DNA of 8,341 nucleotides from an uncultured Oscillospiraceae bacterium (GCA_910587785.1 CAJUOA010000123.1:1-8341); one strand, 5' to 3'. Counted from the stretch's first letter, positions 1-7,289 are shown. The notes: generated by a model from the sequence alone, not told the origin. Numbers and translations are program-made.

Positions 1-46
1 ACCACCGAGATCTACACTCTTTCCCTACACGACGCTCTTCCGATCT
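1..46 (+). other. Illumina sequencing adapter (contamination)
   Basis: These 46 bases are identical, from memory, to the 3' end of the 58-base Illumina TruSeq P5 universal adapter, beginning at ACCACCGAGATC and ending at the diagnostic CTTCCGATCT. Only the first 12 adapter bases are missing. Genomic sequence begins directly after it with GACACCGGC. The stretch happens to be open in the frame of the downstream kinase, so an automatic caller could extend the protein into it. It should be trimmed and not interpreted biologically. Confidence 0.98.
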
Positions 47-1978
47 GACACCGGCGCCCTCTCCGTCCACTTGGCCGACGAGACCCTGCCGGAGGTGGCG
101 GGGGCCCTCCTGGGCCGGGAGCGCTACTGCGACGCCATGGACGCCTACGCCGCCTACGTCCACGAGGAGGACCGGGAGGCCTGGCGGGAGGGCACGGCGG
201 TGGAGACGGTGCTGACGAAGCTCCGGGACCGGAAGATCTACAACGTCACCGTCCGCAACAACGCCCGAGAGAAGGTGGAGTATATCCAGTTCAGCTTCAC
301 CCGGGTGGCCGGGGAGGCGGGGGGCTCCCAGGTGGTCCTGGCCAAACGGGTGGTCACGGATACCATTGAGCGGGAGCTCCAGCAGCGCTCCCAGCTGGAG
401 ACCGCCCTGGCCCAGGCCGAGCGGGCCAACATCGCCAAGAGCACCTTCCTCTCCAACATGAGCCATGACATCCGCACCCCCATGAACGCCATCATCGGCT
501 TCACCACCCTGGCCCTCAAGCACATCGACCAGAGGGAGCGGGTGCGGGAGTATTTGGGGAAGATCATGTCCTCCGGCAACCACCTGCTGGGGCTCATCAA
601 CGATGTTCTGGACATGAGCCGCATCGAGAGCGGCAAGATCCACATTGAGGAGCACCCGTGCAGCCTGCCGGAGATCTGGCGCGAGCTGCGCAATATCCTC
701 CACTCCGAGATCACCGCCAAGGGCCTGGCGCTGTGCATCGACGCCGTGGACGTGCGCCACGAGGACATCTACTGCGACAAGCTCCGGCTGGACCAGGTGT
801 TTTTGAACCTCCTGAGCAACGCCGTGAAATTTACCGGCACCGGCGGACAGATTACCGTGCGCATCGTGGAGAAGCCCTGTGAGCGGGAGGGCTTCGCAAG
901 CTACGTCTTCACCGTGAAGGACACGGGCATCGGCATGAGCGAGGACTTCCTCTCCCGCATCTTCGAGCCCTTTGAGCGGGAGCGCACCTCCACCATCAGC
1001 GGCATCCAGGGCACCGGCCTGGGCATGGCCATCGCCAAGAACATCGTCGACCTCATGGGCGGGACCATCTCGGTAAAGAGCAGGCCCGGGCAGGGGACGG
1101 AGTTCACGGTGGGCCTGAGCTTCCGCCTCCAGGAGGAGGGGAGGGAGCCGGTGGTCATCGGGGAGCTCCAGGGCTGCCACGCCCTGGTGGTGGACGACGA
1201 CTTCAACATCTGCGACAGCGTCACCGGGATGCTGGGGGAGATCGGGATGCGCCCGGAGTGGACCCTCTCCGGGCGGGAGGCGGTGCTCCGCACCCGTCAG
1301 GCCCTGGACCGGAAGGACGAGTACCAGGTCTACCTCATCGATTGGCTCATGCCGGACATGAACGGCGTGGAGGTGGCCCGGCGTATCCGGCGGGAGGCGG
1401 GGGACCACGCCCCCATCATCATCCTCTCCGCCTACGACTGGTCGGACATCGAGGAGGAGGCCCGGGAGGCGGGGGTCACCGCCTTCTGCGGGAAGCCGCT
1501 GTTCCTCTCGGAGCTTCGCGCCTGCCTGCGGAGCATCGTGAGCCCCCGGCAGGAGGAAGGGCCCGTTCTCCCGGCAGAGCCGGTGCGCATCAGCGCCGGG
1601 GACCGCATCCTCTTGGCCGAGGACAACGCCCTCAACCGGGAGATCGCCATCGAGCTCCTGGGGGAGGCGGGCTTCGCCGTGGAGACGGCGGAGAACGGCC
1701 GGGAGGCGGTGGAAAAGCTCTCCGCTTCCAGCCCGGGGTACTACCGGCTGGTGCTCATGGACGTGCAGATGCCCTTGATGGACGGCTACGAGGCCACCCG
1801 CACCATCCGCCGCCTGGAGGACCGGGAGCTGGCCAATATCCCGATACTCGCCATGACCGCCAACGCCTTTGAGGAGGACCGGCAGGCGGCTCTGGCCTCC
1901 GGCATGAACGGCCACATCGCCAAGCCCATCGACGTGGATAAGCTCCTGGAGACCCTCAAGGGCGTACTGGAGGGGTAA
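47..1978 (+). CDS. Hybrid sensor histidine kinase with two receiver domains (5' truncated)
   Basis: Sensor kinase that would autophosphorylate on His and pass phosphate to its own receiver domains. The frame is open from the adapter junction at 47. The first start-like codon is a TTG at 71 with no ribosome site, so the true N-terminus, including any membrane sensor, is missing. Residues are numbered from the codon at 71. Residues 1-100 resemble a PAS-like fold (YVHEEDRE near 29-36), followed by a short coiled coil. HisKA follows with H-box SNMSHDIRTP, phospho-acceptor H132. The HATPase has N-box DQVFLNLLSNAVKF (241-254), G1 DTGIGM (284-289), F-box IFEPFERE and G2 GTGLGMAIAKN (314-324). Receiver 1 (about 368-488) keeps the acidic pocket D375-D377, phospho-Asp D424 and K475. 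Receiver 2 (about 512-632) keeps E517/D518, D564, T596 and K618. No HPt domain follows and the protein ends cleanly after receiver 2. Ligand and output are unknown. The identity is secure; the missing front prevents a more specific name. Confidence 0.95.
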   Translation, partial: DTGALSVHLADETLPEVAGALLGRERYCDAMDAYAAYVHEEDREAWREGTAVETVLTKLRDRKIYNVTVRNNAREKVEYIQFSFTRVAGEAGGSQVVLAKRVVTDTIERELQQRSQLETALAQAERANIAKSTFLSNMSHDIRTPMNAIIGFTTLALKHIDQRERVREYLGKIMSSGNHLLGLINDVLDMSRIESGKIHIEEHPCSLPEIWRELRNILHSEITAKGLALCIDAVDVRHEDIYCDKLRLDQVFLNLLSNAVKFTGTGGQITVRIVEKPCEREGFASYVFTVKDTGIGMSEDFLSRIFEPFERERTSTISGIQGTGLGMAIAKNIVDLMGGTISVKSRPGQGTEFTVGLSFRLQEEGREPVVIGELQGCHALVVDDDFNICDSVTGMLGEIGMRPEWTLSGREAVLRTRQALDRKDEYQVYLIDWLMPDMNGVEVARRIRREAGDHAPIIILSAYDWSDIEEEAREAGVTAFCGKPLFLSELRACLRSIVSPRQEEGPVLPAEPVRISAGDRILLAEDNALNREIAIELLGEAGFAVETAENGREAVEKLSASSPGYYRLVLMDVQMPLMDGYEATRTIRRLEDRELANIPILAMTANAFEEDRQAALASGMNGHIAKPIDVDKLLETLKGVLEG

Positions 1979-2053
1979 AAGCGCGCATAAGCCGCGCCTC
2001 GGGAGGCAACCTATATCACATATCACAAATCCATACACAAAGGAGCGTTTACT

Positions 2054-3001
2054 ATGAATCCCAATCCCAGAAAAGCGGCCGTCATCGGCTGCGGCTTTGT
2101 GGGGGCGTCCATCGCTTTCCGGTTTTTGCAGCAGGGGCTGTTCTCCGAGCTGGTCCTGCTGGACGCCAACCAGGCCAAGGCCGAGGGGGAGGCCATCGAC
2201 CTCAGCGACGGCCTGCCCTACGCCGCCCCCATGACCATCACCGCCGGGACCTATGACGACATCACCGACTGCGCCCTGGTGGTCATCACCGCCGGGGCCA
2301 ACCAGAAGCCGGGGGAGACCCGGCTGGACCTCATCGGCAAGAACGCCGCCATTTTGCGCAGCATCCTCGCCGAGATCACGGCCCGGGATTTCGGCGGCAT
2401 CCTCCTCATCGTCTCCAACCCGGTGGACGTGCTCACCTACACGGCCTGGAAGCTCTCCGGCTACCCCAGGGAGCGGGTCATCGGCTCGGGCACGGTGCTG
2501 GACACCGGGCGGCTCAAGCAGCTGCTGGGGGAGGAGCTGGGGGTGGACAGCCGCAACGTCCACGCTTTCATCATCGGCGAACACGGGGACAGTGAGCTTG
2601 CCGTCTGGAGCGAGGCCAACGTCTCCGGCCTGGATTTGCAGGACTTCTGCCGCATCAGGGGCCTGGAGCGGGTGACGGAGACGAAGGACCGCCTCTACCG
2701 CCAGGTCCGGGACAGCGCTTACGAGATCATCTCCCGCAAGGGGGCGACCTACTACGGCATCGCCATGGCCGTGGGCCGCATCGCCGAGAGCCTGGTCAAG
2801 GACGAGCACGCCGTGCTCCCGGTGTCCGTGGTGCTGGAGGGGGAGTACGGCCTGGAGGGTCTGGCCCTCAGCATCCCCTCCATCGTGGGCCGGGAGGGCC
2901 TGGAGGAGGTGCTGGAGATTCCCCTGAGCGGGGAGGAGGCCCAGGCCCTGCGGCAGTCCGCCAAGCAGATGGAGGAGGCGATCGCCTCGCTGAATCTCTG
3001 A
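2054..3001 (+). CDS. ldh: L-lactate dehydrogenase
   Basis: Cytoplasmic NAD-dependent enzyme that interconverts pyruvate and L-lactate, regenerating NAD+ in fermentation. At 315 residues it has normal family length. The Rossmann motif is GCGFVG (12-17), with D37 at the end of beta-2 to bind the NAD ribose. The substrate loop GANQKPGETR (81-90) carries Q84, the position (classical Gln102) that selects lactate over malate, where malate dehydrogenases have Arg; R90 is classical Arg109. Other landmarks are N122 (SNPVD), D150 and R153 (Asp168/Arg171), catalytic H177 in GEHGDSE (His195), and T232 in KGATYYGIA (Thr246). At the fructose-1,6-bisphosphate site of bacterial enzymes, H170 (His188) is kept but Arg173 is K155, so allosteric activation is uncertain. 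The start is fixed by AAAGGAG at 2039-2045, 8 nt before ATG. The kinase gene ends 75 nt upstream. I see no clear promoter in that gap, only an AT-rich stretch with a repeated TATCACA word, so co-transcription is possible. The hairpin at 3018-3047 lies just after the stop. Confidence 0.95.
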   Translation: MNPNPRKAAVIGCGFVGASIAFRFLQQGLFSELVLLDANQAKAEGEAIDLSDGLPYAAPMTITAGTYDDITDCALVVITAGANQKPGETRLDLIGKNAAILRSILAEITARDFGGILLIVSNPVDVLTYTAWKLSGYPRERVIGSGTVLDTGRLKQLLGEELGVDSRNVHAFIIGEHGDSELAVWSEANVSGLDLQDFCRIRGLERVTETKDRLYRQVRDSAYEIISRKGATYYGIAMAVGRIAESLVKDEHAVLPVSVVLEGEYGLEGLALSIPSIVGREGLEEVLEIPLSGEEAQALRQSAKQMEEAIASLNL

Positions 3002-3017
3002 GCAAAAACGCAAAAAG

Positions 3018-3056
3018 AGGGACCTTTTCCGTCTGGAAAAGGTCCCTTGTTCGTTT
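3018..3056. terminator. Bidirectional rho-independent terminator
   Basis: A perfect 13-bp stem (3018-3030 with 3035-3047; arm AGGGACCTTTTCC) encloses a 4-base loop GTCT. On the + strand it is followed by TTGTTCGTTT, ending ldh transcripts. On the - strand it is followed by TCTTTTTGCGTTTTT, a stronger T-tract, ending the pot operon. It fills the 66-bp space between the two convergent stop codons. Confidence 0.92.
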
Positions 3057-3067
3057 CAGAAGCGGGA

Positions 3068-5080
3068 TCAGCCCACGCCCAGCTCCACCCAGAGGTCCGA
3101 ATAGAGGCTCAGGGTCTCCTGGGGAAGGTTCTCGTAGACCTCGCACCGATCCAGCACCTCCGGCGGGGCGGCCATGATCTCGTAGGTCTCCTGGTCCAGC
3201 TCCTCGCCGTAGGTCTCCTCGTAGTAGGCGGGGTACTGCTCCAGGGCCTCCTTGTTGGGGGAGGCGTACCAGATATAGTCCATATTGGCGAGGTTGGCCT
3301 CCGTGGAGGCGATGAAGTTGATCCACGCCTCCGCCGCCTCCTTGTGGGGGGCGTCCTTGAGGACGCACATGGCGTCCACGAACCAGTTGGAGCCCTCCTC
3401 CGGGATCACGAAGGCCAGGTCCACGCCATCGGCCTGGTTCTCCACCATGGAGAGGTAGTCCCCGGCGTAGTAGGTGGCGATGGCGGCGTTGCCGCCCTCC
3501 ATCTTCTGGAACACCTCGTCCATCACCCGGCCCTGGAACACGCCCCGGCGGTTGGCGTCCTCGATGACCTGGAAGGCGGCGCGGATCTCGTCCGGGTCGG
3601 TAGTGTTCACCGAGTAGCCCAGGTACATCAGGGCCGCGCCCATGGCGTCCCGGGAGTTGTTGATGAGCAGGACGTTCCCGGCATATCGATCGTCGTAGAG
3701 GGCGGACCAGCTGGTGATCTCCCCATCCACCATATTTCTGTTATAGATGATCCCCAGAGTGCCCCAGGTGTAGGGGACGGTGTAGCGCTCGCCGGGGTCG
3801 AAGGAGAGGCCCTTGAAGCGCTCGTCGATGAGGGCGTAGTTGGGGATATTGCTGTAGTCCAGCTCCTCCAGCATATCCTCCTCGATGAGCTTGGCGATCA
3901 TGTAGTCGGAGGGGACCACCACATCGTAGTCCGCGCCGCCGCTCTTGAGGAGGGAGTAGAGAGTCTCGTTGCTCTCCACGGTCTGGTAGTTGACCCGGAT
4001 GCCGGTGGCCTCCTCGAACTGGCCGATGAGGTCCTCGTCGATATACTCGCCCCAGCTGCACACGTTCACCACCGGCTGGGAGCTGGTGGCCCCGGTGAGG
4101 AACACCACCACCGCCACGAAGCAGCAGATGGCGGCGGCTCCCGCGCCCCGCTTGGCCCAGCGCCAGCCGGGGGTGTTGGTGCGGCCGGCGATGCGCTCCA
4201 TGAGGGTGGGCTTCCTGGGCTCCCGGGAGGCCTCCCGGTGCTCCAGCTGGGCCTCCCGGACGTTGACCACCACCAGGAGCACCAGCACCGTCAAAAACAG
4301 CAGGGTGGAGACGGCGTTGATCTCCGGGGTAATGCGGCGCTTGGTCATACCGTAGATGGTCATGGCCAGGGTGGAGGTGGCGGAACCGGCGGTGAAGTAG
4401 GAGATGACGAAGTCGTCCACGCTCATGGTGAAGGCGATAAGGGCCCCGGAGACGATGCCCGGCTTGATCTCCGGGAGGATTACCTTCCAGAACGCCTGCA
4501 TCCAGGTACAGCCCAGGTCCTGGGCCGCGTCCACCAGGTTTTTGTCCATCTGCCGAAGGCGGGGGGAGACGTTGAGGATCACGTAGGGGATGTTGAAAGC
4601 CACATGGGCCAGCAGGAGGGTGCCGAAGCCCAGGGTCAGGCGGGTGGGGAGCTCCACGGCGCTCTGCACGCCGTTGAACCACCGGGCGAAGCCCCCCCAG
4701 CCCTGGAAGAAGGCCACAAAGAACAGGCACAGGCTCACGCCGGTGACGATGTCGGCGTTCATCATGGGGATGTCGTTGACCATCAGGATGGCGTCCCGCT
4801 TTCGGCGGCTGAGGCTGTAGAGGCCGATGGCGGCGAAGGTTCCGGCGGCGGTGGAGATCACCGTGGCCAGGAGGCTCACCAGCAGGGTCATGTAGAGGCT
4901 CTCCATGATGAGCCGGTTCTGGAAGAGCTCCCGGTACCAGTTGAGGGAGAAGCCCCGCCACACGGCGCTGGAATCGCCTGCGTTGAAGGAGAAGACGATG
5001 AGCAGGATGATGGGCAGGTACAGGAAGAGGAACATCAGGCCGATCAGAAAGCGGCTCCCGGTGCGGTTAGCTTTTTTCAT
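3068..5080 (-). CDS. potCD: Fused polyamine ABC transporter permease / substrate-binding protein (PotC-PotD)
   Basis: One 670-residue polypeptide combining a membrane subunit and the extracellular receptor of a spermidine/putrescine importer. Residues 1-275 are a PotC-type permease with about six membrane segments (near 11-32, 62-88, 108-125, 148-171, 206-229, 255-275). Its EAA loop, DAAQDLGC...ILPEIKPG (184-208), docks the ATPase. A charged cytoplasmic linker (275-311) leads to a seventh membrane helix (312-330), which places the rest outside. Residues 335-670 match PotD in order: VNVCSWGEYI, TVESNETLYSLLKSG, YDVVVPSDYM, VPYTWGTLGI, LGYSVNTTDP. By remembered alignment to E. coli PotD, W343, S391, Y393, D569 and Y605 fall at polyamine-contacting positions, while Trp229 and Trp255 become Y537 and F567 and Asp168 becomes N475. 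Substrate preference within polyamines is therefore open. There is no signal peptide or lipobox; the fusion helix replaces the lipid anchor. AGGAGG lies 8 nt before the ATG. It is the last gene of the operon, 106 nt after potB. Permease-receptor fusions are known in other importers such as OpuA and GlnP. Confidence 0.93.
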   Translation of the reverse strand: MKKANRTGSRFLIGLMFLFLYLPIILLIVFSFNAGDSSAVWRGFSLNWYRELFQNRLIMESLYMTLLVSLLATVISTAAGTFAAIGLYSLSRRKRDAILMVNDIPMMNADIVTGVSLCLFFVAFFQGWGGFARWFNGVQSAVELPTRLTLGFGTLLLAHVAFNIPYVILNVSPRLRQMDKNLVDAAQDLGCTWMQAFWKVILPEIKPGIVSGALIAFTMSVDDFVISYFTAGSATSTLAMTIYGMTKRRITPEINAVSTLLFLTVLVLLVVVNVREAQLEHREASREPRKPTLMERIAGRTNTPGWRWAKRGAGAAAICCFVAVVVFLTGATSSQPVVNVCSWGEYIDEDLIGQFEEATGIRVNYQTVESNETLYSLLKSGGADYDVVVPSDYMIAKLIEEDMLEELDYSNIPNYALIDERFKGLSFDPGERYTVPYTWGTLGIIYNRNMVDGEITSWSALYDDRYAGNVLLINNSRDAMGAALMYLGYSVNTTDPDEIRAAFQVIEDANRRGVFQGRVMDEVFQKMEGGNAAIATYYAGDYLSMVENQADGVDLAFVIPEEGSNWFVDAMCVLKDAPHKEAAEAWINFIASTEANLANMDYIWYASPNKEALEQYPAYYEETYGEELDQETYEIMAAPPEVLDRCEVYENLPQETLSLYSDLWVELGVG

Positions 5081-5120
5081 CTGAATGCCCTCCTCTCGTT
5101 ACCGTGCGGAAAACCTGGAT

Positions 5121-5186
5121 AAAGTAGGCAGAAAAGAGCGAGGTTAAAGTTCTTTTTGCCTGCTTTTTCTTTCAAGAAAAAGTAGG
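5121..5186 (-). repeat. Intercistronic hairpins with dispersed-repeat architecture (potB-potC gap)
   Basis: The 106-nt gap between potB and potC-potD holds a 13-bp stem (5159-5171 with 5174-5186; one G.T on the + strand, an A.C mismatch in - strand RNA) centred on CTTTTTCTT/AAGAAAAAG. The innermost pairs must open to make a loop. The arm 5152-5166 can instead pair with 5121-5136 (AAAGTAGGCAGAAAAG), giving a competing stem with a 15-nt loop. Read on the - strand the element is CTTTTT-N8-AAAAAG-N4-CAAAAAG, the same spacing as the hairpin at 8307-8337. No T-run follows on the - strand, so it is not a standard terminator. It may affect mRNA stability or the potB:potCD ratio, which is inference. 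Confidence 0.6.
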
Positions 5187-6041
5187 TCATAGCATCACCG
5201 CCTGTTCCTCACCCTCGCCGAAGTGATTCATCACGGTCATACAAACGACGACGATCACCATCATCACCAGGGAGATGGCGGCTCCCAGATGGGGGTTGTA
5301 GGCCCCGCCCAGAAACTGCTGCTCAATGAGGTCGCCCAACATCATCTGGGTGCCTCCGCCCAGCAGGCGGGAGATGGCGAAGGTGGACACCGCCGGGACG
5401 AACACCATGGTCACCCCGGAGAGGACCCCGGGGAGGCTCAGGGGCAGGATCACCTTGCGGAAGACCCCCGCGCCGTTGGCTCCCAGGTCCCGGGCGGCCT
5501 CCAGGAGGCTGCCGTCCATCTTCTCGATGACCGAGTAGATGGGGAGGATCATGAAGGGCAGGTAGTTGTAGACCATGCCCAGCACTACCGCGCCCTGGGT
5601 GTTGATCATGGGGAAGTAGTCGTAGCTGGTACCGAAAATGCGGTTGACCAGGCCGATGAGGCCGATGGACTGGAAGAGCCGGTTCAAGAGGCCGGTGTTC
5701 TCCAGGATGGACATCCAGGAGTAGGTACGCAGGAGGAAGTTCATCCACATGGGGAGCATGACGAGCATCATGGCCACCCGCTGGAACCGGGGGCCCTCCC
5801 GGGAGATGAAGTAGGCCACGGGGTAGCCGATGAGAAGGCAGATGAGCGTGGCCAGCAGGGCCAGCCAGAAGGACCGGGTAAAGACGGTGGCATAGGTGCC
5901 CATGCGGGCGAAGTTTTCCAGGGTGAAGCCGCCGCCGGCGGTAGAGAAGGCGTAGATGACCACCATGACGATAGGGGCCACCACGAAGAGGGCAAGCCAT
6001 CCCACGTAGGGCACGGCGAAGAGGGCGCGTTTACTCTTCAT
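5187..6041 (-). CDS. potB: Spermidine/putrescine ABC transporter permease PotB
   Basis: Integral membrane subunit of the polyamine importer, pairing with the PotC half of the fused protein to form the translocation path. It has 284 residues, the usual PotB size. Membrane segments lie near 8-32, 57-80, 88-105, 148-171, 203-224 and 251-271. The cytoplasmic EAA loop EAARDLGANGAGVFRKVILP (181-200) is the ATPase coupling site. The motif VMLPMWMNFLLRTYSW (94-109) is typical of PotB-type proteins. The frame stays open upstream inside potA, but the start MKSKRALFAVPYVG at 6041 is chosen because AGGAGG lies 6 nt before it and the residues before it are shadow sequence of potA. The start lies 11 nt inside the end of potA, so translational coupling is likely. 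The C-terminus is a short hydrophilic tail, GEGEEQAVML. Confidence 0.95.
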   Translation of the reverse strand: MKSKRALFAVPYVGWLALFVVAPIVMVVIYAFSTAGGGFTLENFARMGTYATVFTRSFWLALLATLICLLIGYPVAYFISREGPRFQRVAMMLVMLPMWMNFLLRTYSWMSILENTGLLNRLFQSIGLIGLVNRIFGTSYDYFPMINTQGAVVLGMVYNYLPFMILPIYSVIEKMDGSLLEAARDLGANGAGVFRKVILPLSLPGVLSGVTMVFVPAVSTFAISRLLGGGTQMMLGDLIEQQFLGGAYNPHLGAAISLVMMVIVVVCMTVMNHFGEGEEQAVML

Positions 6042-7206
6042 CTCCGCCCTCCTCTTCCTCCAGGAGGGAGACGTCCTCCAGGTCGTCGTACTCCTCGGAG
6101 TAGGAGGAGTAGTCGCCGAACATGCCGGAGTACTGGCTCTTGCGCATGATGTGGATGTCGTCGGGGTTGAGGACGATGCCGATGGTCTCGCCCTCGCTGT
6201 GATAGTCGGTGGTCTGGATGAGCCACTTGAAGCCTTTGAAGTCGACAATGGTGTCGTAGTGGACGCCCTTGAAGGTGACGCTGGTGACGGTGCCCCGCAG
6301 GGCGCCCTTCTCGGCGGGGACGATGTCGATGTCCTCGGGGCGGATGACCACGTCCACGGGCTCCATAGGTGCGAAGCCCTTGTCCAGGCATTTGAACTTG
6401 CGGTTGAAAAATTCCACAACGAAGTCCTCGTGCATGATGCCGTCGAGGATGTTGCTCTCGCCGATGAAGTCGGCCACGAAGGCGTTTTTGGGCTCGTTGT
6501 AGATGTCCTCCGGGGTACCGATCTGCTGGATGCGGCCCTGATCCATGACGACGACGGTGTCGCTCATGGCGAGGGCCTCCTCCTGGTCGTGGGTGACGTA
6601 GATGAAGGTGATACCCAGCTGCTGCTGGATGCGCTTGAGCTCGCTCTGCATGTCCTTGCGCAGGCGCAGGTCCAGAGCGCCCAGGGGCTCGTCCAGCAGG
6701 AGGACCTTGGGGCGGTTGACCAGGGCCCGGGCGATGGCCACTCTCTGCTGCTGGCCTCCGGAGAGCTCGGAGATGCGGCGCTGGTCGAAGCCTTTGAGGC
6801 TGACCACCTCCAGCATTTCCAGGACCCTCTGACGGATCTCCGCTTCCGGCACGCGCACCTTGCGTTTTCGTCCGCCCTCCTCAACGGTCTTAGGGATGCG
6901 CAGGCCGAAGGCCACGTTCTCAAAGACGTTGAGGTGTGGAAACAGGGCGTAGCGCTGGAAGACGGTGTTGACCTTCCGCAGATTGGGCGGAATATCATTC
7001 ATCCTCACATCGTCGAACAGGACTTCACCGGAAGTAGGCGTGATGAAGCCGCCAATGATGCGCAAGGTGGTGGTCTTGCCGCAGCCACTGGGTCCGAGCA
7101 GTGTGAGGAATTCACTGTCATTGATATAGAGATTGATGTGATCGAGAACCAGCTCGCCGTCAAACGCCATGCAGCAATCCGCAAGGCGAATCAACTTTTT
7201 GGACAT
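6031..7206 (-). CDS. potA: Spermidine/putrescine ABC transporter ATP-binding protein PotA
   Basis: Cytoplasmic ATPase that powers polyamine uptake through PotB and PotC-PotD. It has 391 residues; E. coli PotA is 378. In order: Walker A GPSGCGKTT (38-46), Q-loop Q84 in VFQRYALFPH, signature LSGGQQQR (148-155), Walker B VLLLDEP (168-174, catalytic E173), D-loop GALD and H-loop H206 in YVTHDQEE. After the nucleotide-binding domain, a regulatory OB/TOBE-type domain runs from about 245 to 355 (IRPEDIDI at 288-295). The C-terminus is unusual: about half of residues 365-391 are Asp or Glu, partly because these codons also encode the potB ribosome site. The start ATG at 7206 follows GGGGGAGG with only 3 nt of spacing, shorter than usual. 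The next Met (residue 13) has no ribosome site and would cut into the first strand. It is the first gene of the operon, behind the promoter at 7290-7318 and the leader hairpin. No adjacent regulator gene is visible. Confidence 0.96.
   Translation of the reverse strand: MSKKLIRLADCCMAFDGELVLDHINLYINDSEFLTLLGPSGCGKTTTLRIIGGFITPTSGEVLFDDVRMNDIPPNLRKVNTVFQRYALFPHLNVFENVAFGLRIPKTVEEGGRKRKVRVPEAEIRQRVLEMLEVVSLKGFDQRRISELSGGQQQRVAIARALVNRPKVLLLDEPLGALDLRLRKDMQSELKRIQQQLGITFIYVTHDQEEALAMSDTVVVMDQGRIQQIGTPEDIYNEPKNAFVADFIGESNILDGIMHEDFVVEFFNRKFKCLDKGFAPMEPVDVVIRPEDIDIVPAEKGALRGTVTSVTFKGVHYDTIVDFKGFKWLIQTTDYHSEGETIGIVLNPDDIHIMRKSQYSGMFGDYSSYSEEYDDLEDVSLLEEEEGGDEE
6048..6053 (-). promoter_or_regulatory. 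potB ribosome binding site inside the potA coding region
   Basis: On the - strand AGGAGG is followed by 6 nt and the potB ATG at 6041. The same bases are read in the potA frame as part of its last codons (Glu-Glu-Gly-Gly-Asp-Glu-Glu-stop), so the glutamate/glycine end of PotA doubles as the potB initiation signal. This fixes the potB start and rules out the longer open frame upstream. Confidence 0.9.
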
Positions 7207-7241
7207 TATCCTCCCCCGTTCTTTCTTGTAAAATATAGAAT

Positions 7242-7285
7242 TTGCCTGTTTTTCCTGAGTACTTTTCCCCCGGAAAAACAGGCAA
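7242..7285 (-). promoter_or_regulatory. Leader inverted repeat at the predicted 5' end of the pot mRNA
   Basis: A perfect 14-bp inverted repeat (GGAAAAACAGGCAA at 7272-7285, reverse complement at 7242-7255) encloses a 16-nt loop. The -10 element ends at 7290, so transcription should start near 7282-7284, meaning the 5' arm begins at about +1. Within the - strand RNA, UUUUCC (7277-7272) could instead pair with GGAAAA (7268-7263) across a GGG loop, which excludes the long stem. Possible roles are a repressor operator overlapping +1, a 5' mRNA-protecting stem-loop or a leader switch. No T-run follows the 3' arm, so it does not look like an attenuator-type terminator. Confidence 0.65.
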
Positions 7286-7289
7286 GGTA

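Noticed and set aside
71..73. TTG as the real start of the histidine kinase
   Set aside because: There is no ribosome site, the frame is open back to the adapter junction, and the PAS-like region is incomplete. The gene is truncated by the contig end.
1981..1997. GCGCG/CGCGC hairpin after the kinase gene as a terminator
   Set aside because: It is only 5 bp with no T-run after it, so read-through into the dehydrogenase gene is as likely as termination.
2054..3001. Malate dehydrogenase
   Set aside because: Residue 84 (classical position 102) is Gln, not Arg, which points to lactate.
3047..5122. 691-residue open frame on the + strand opposite potC-potD
   Set aside because: It is rich in Val, Gly, His and Asp repeats typical of the antisense of a GC-rich gene. 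It has no ribosome site or family resemblance and crosses the terminator hairpin edge.
6042..6419. 126-residue N-terminal extension of PotB
   Set aside because: The extension is Ser/Thr/Pro-rich out-of-frame potA sequence. AGGAGG and a normal first membrane helix support the start at 6041.
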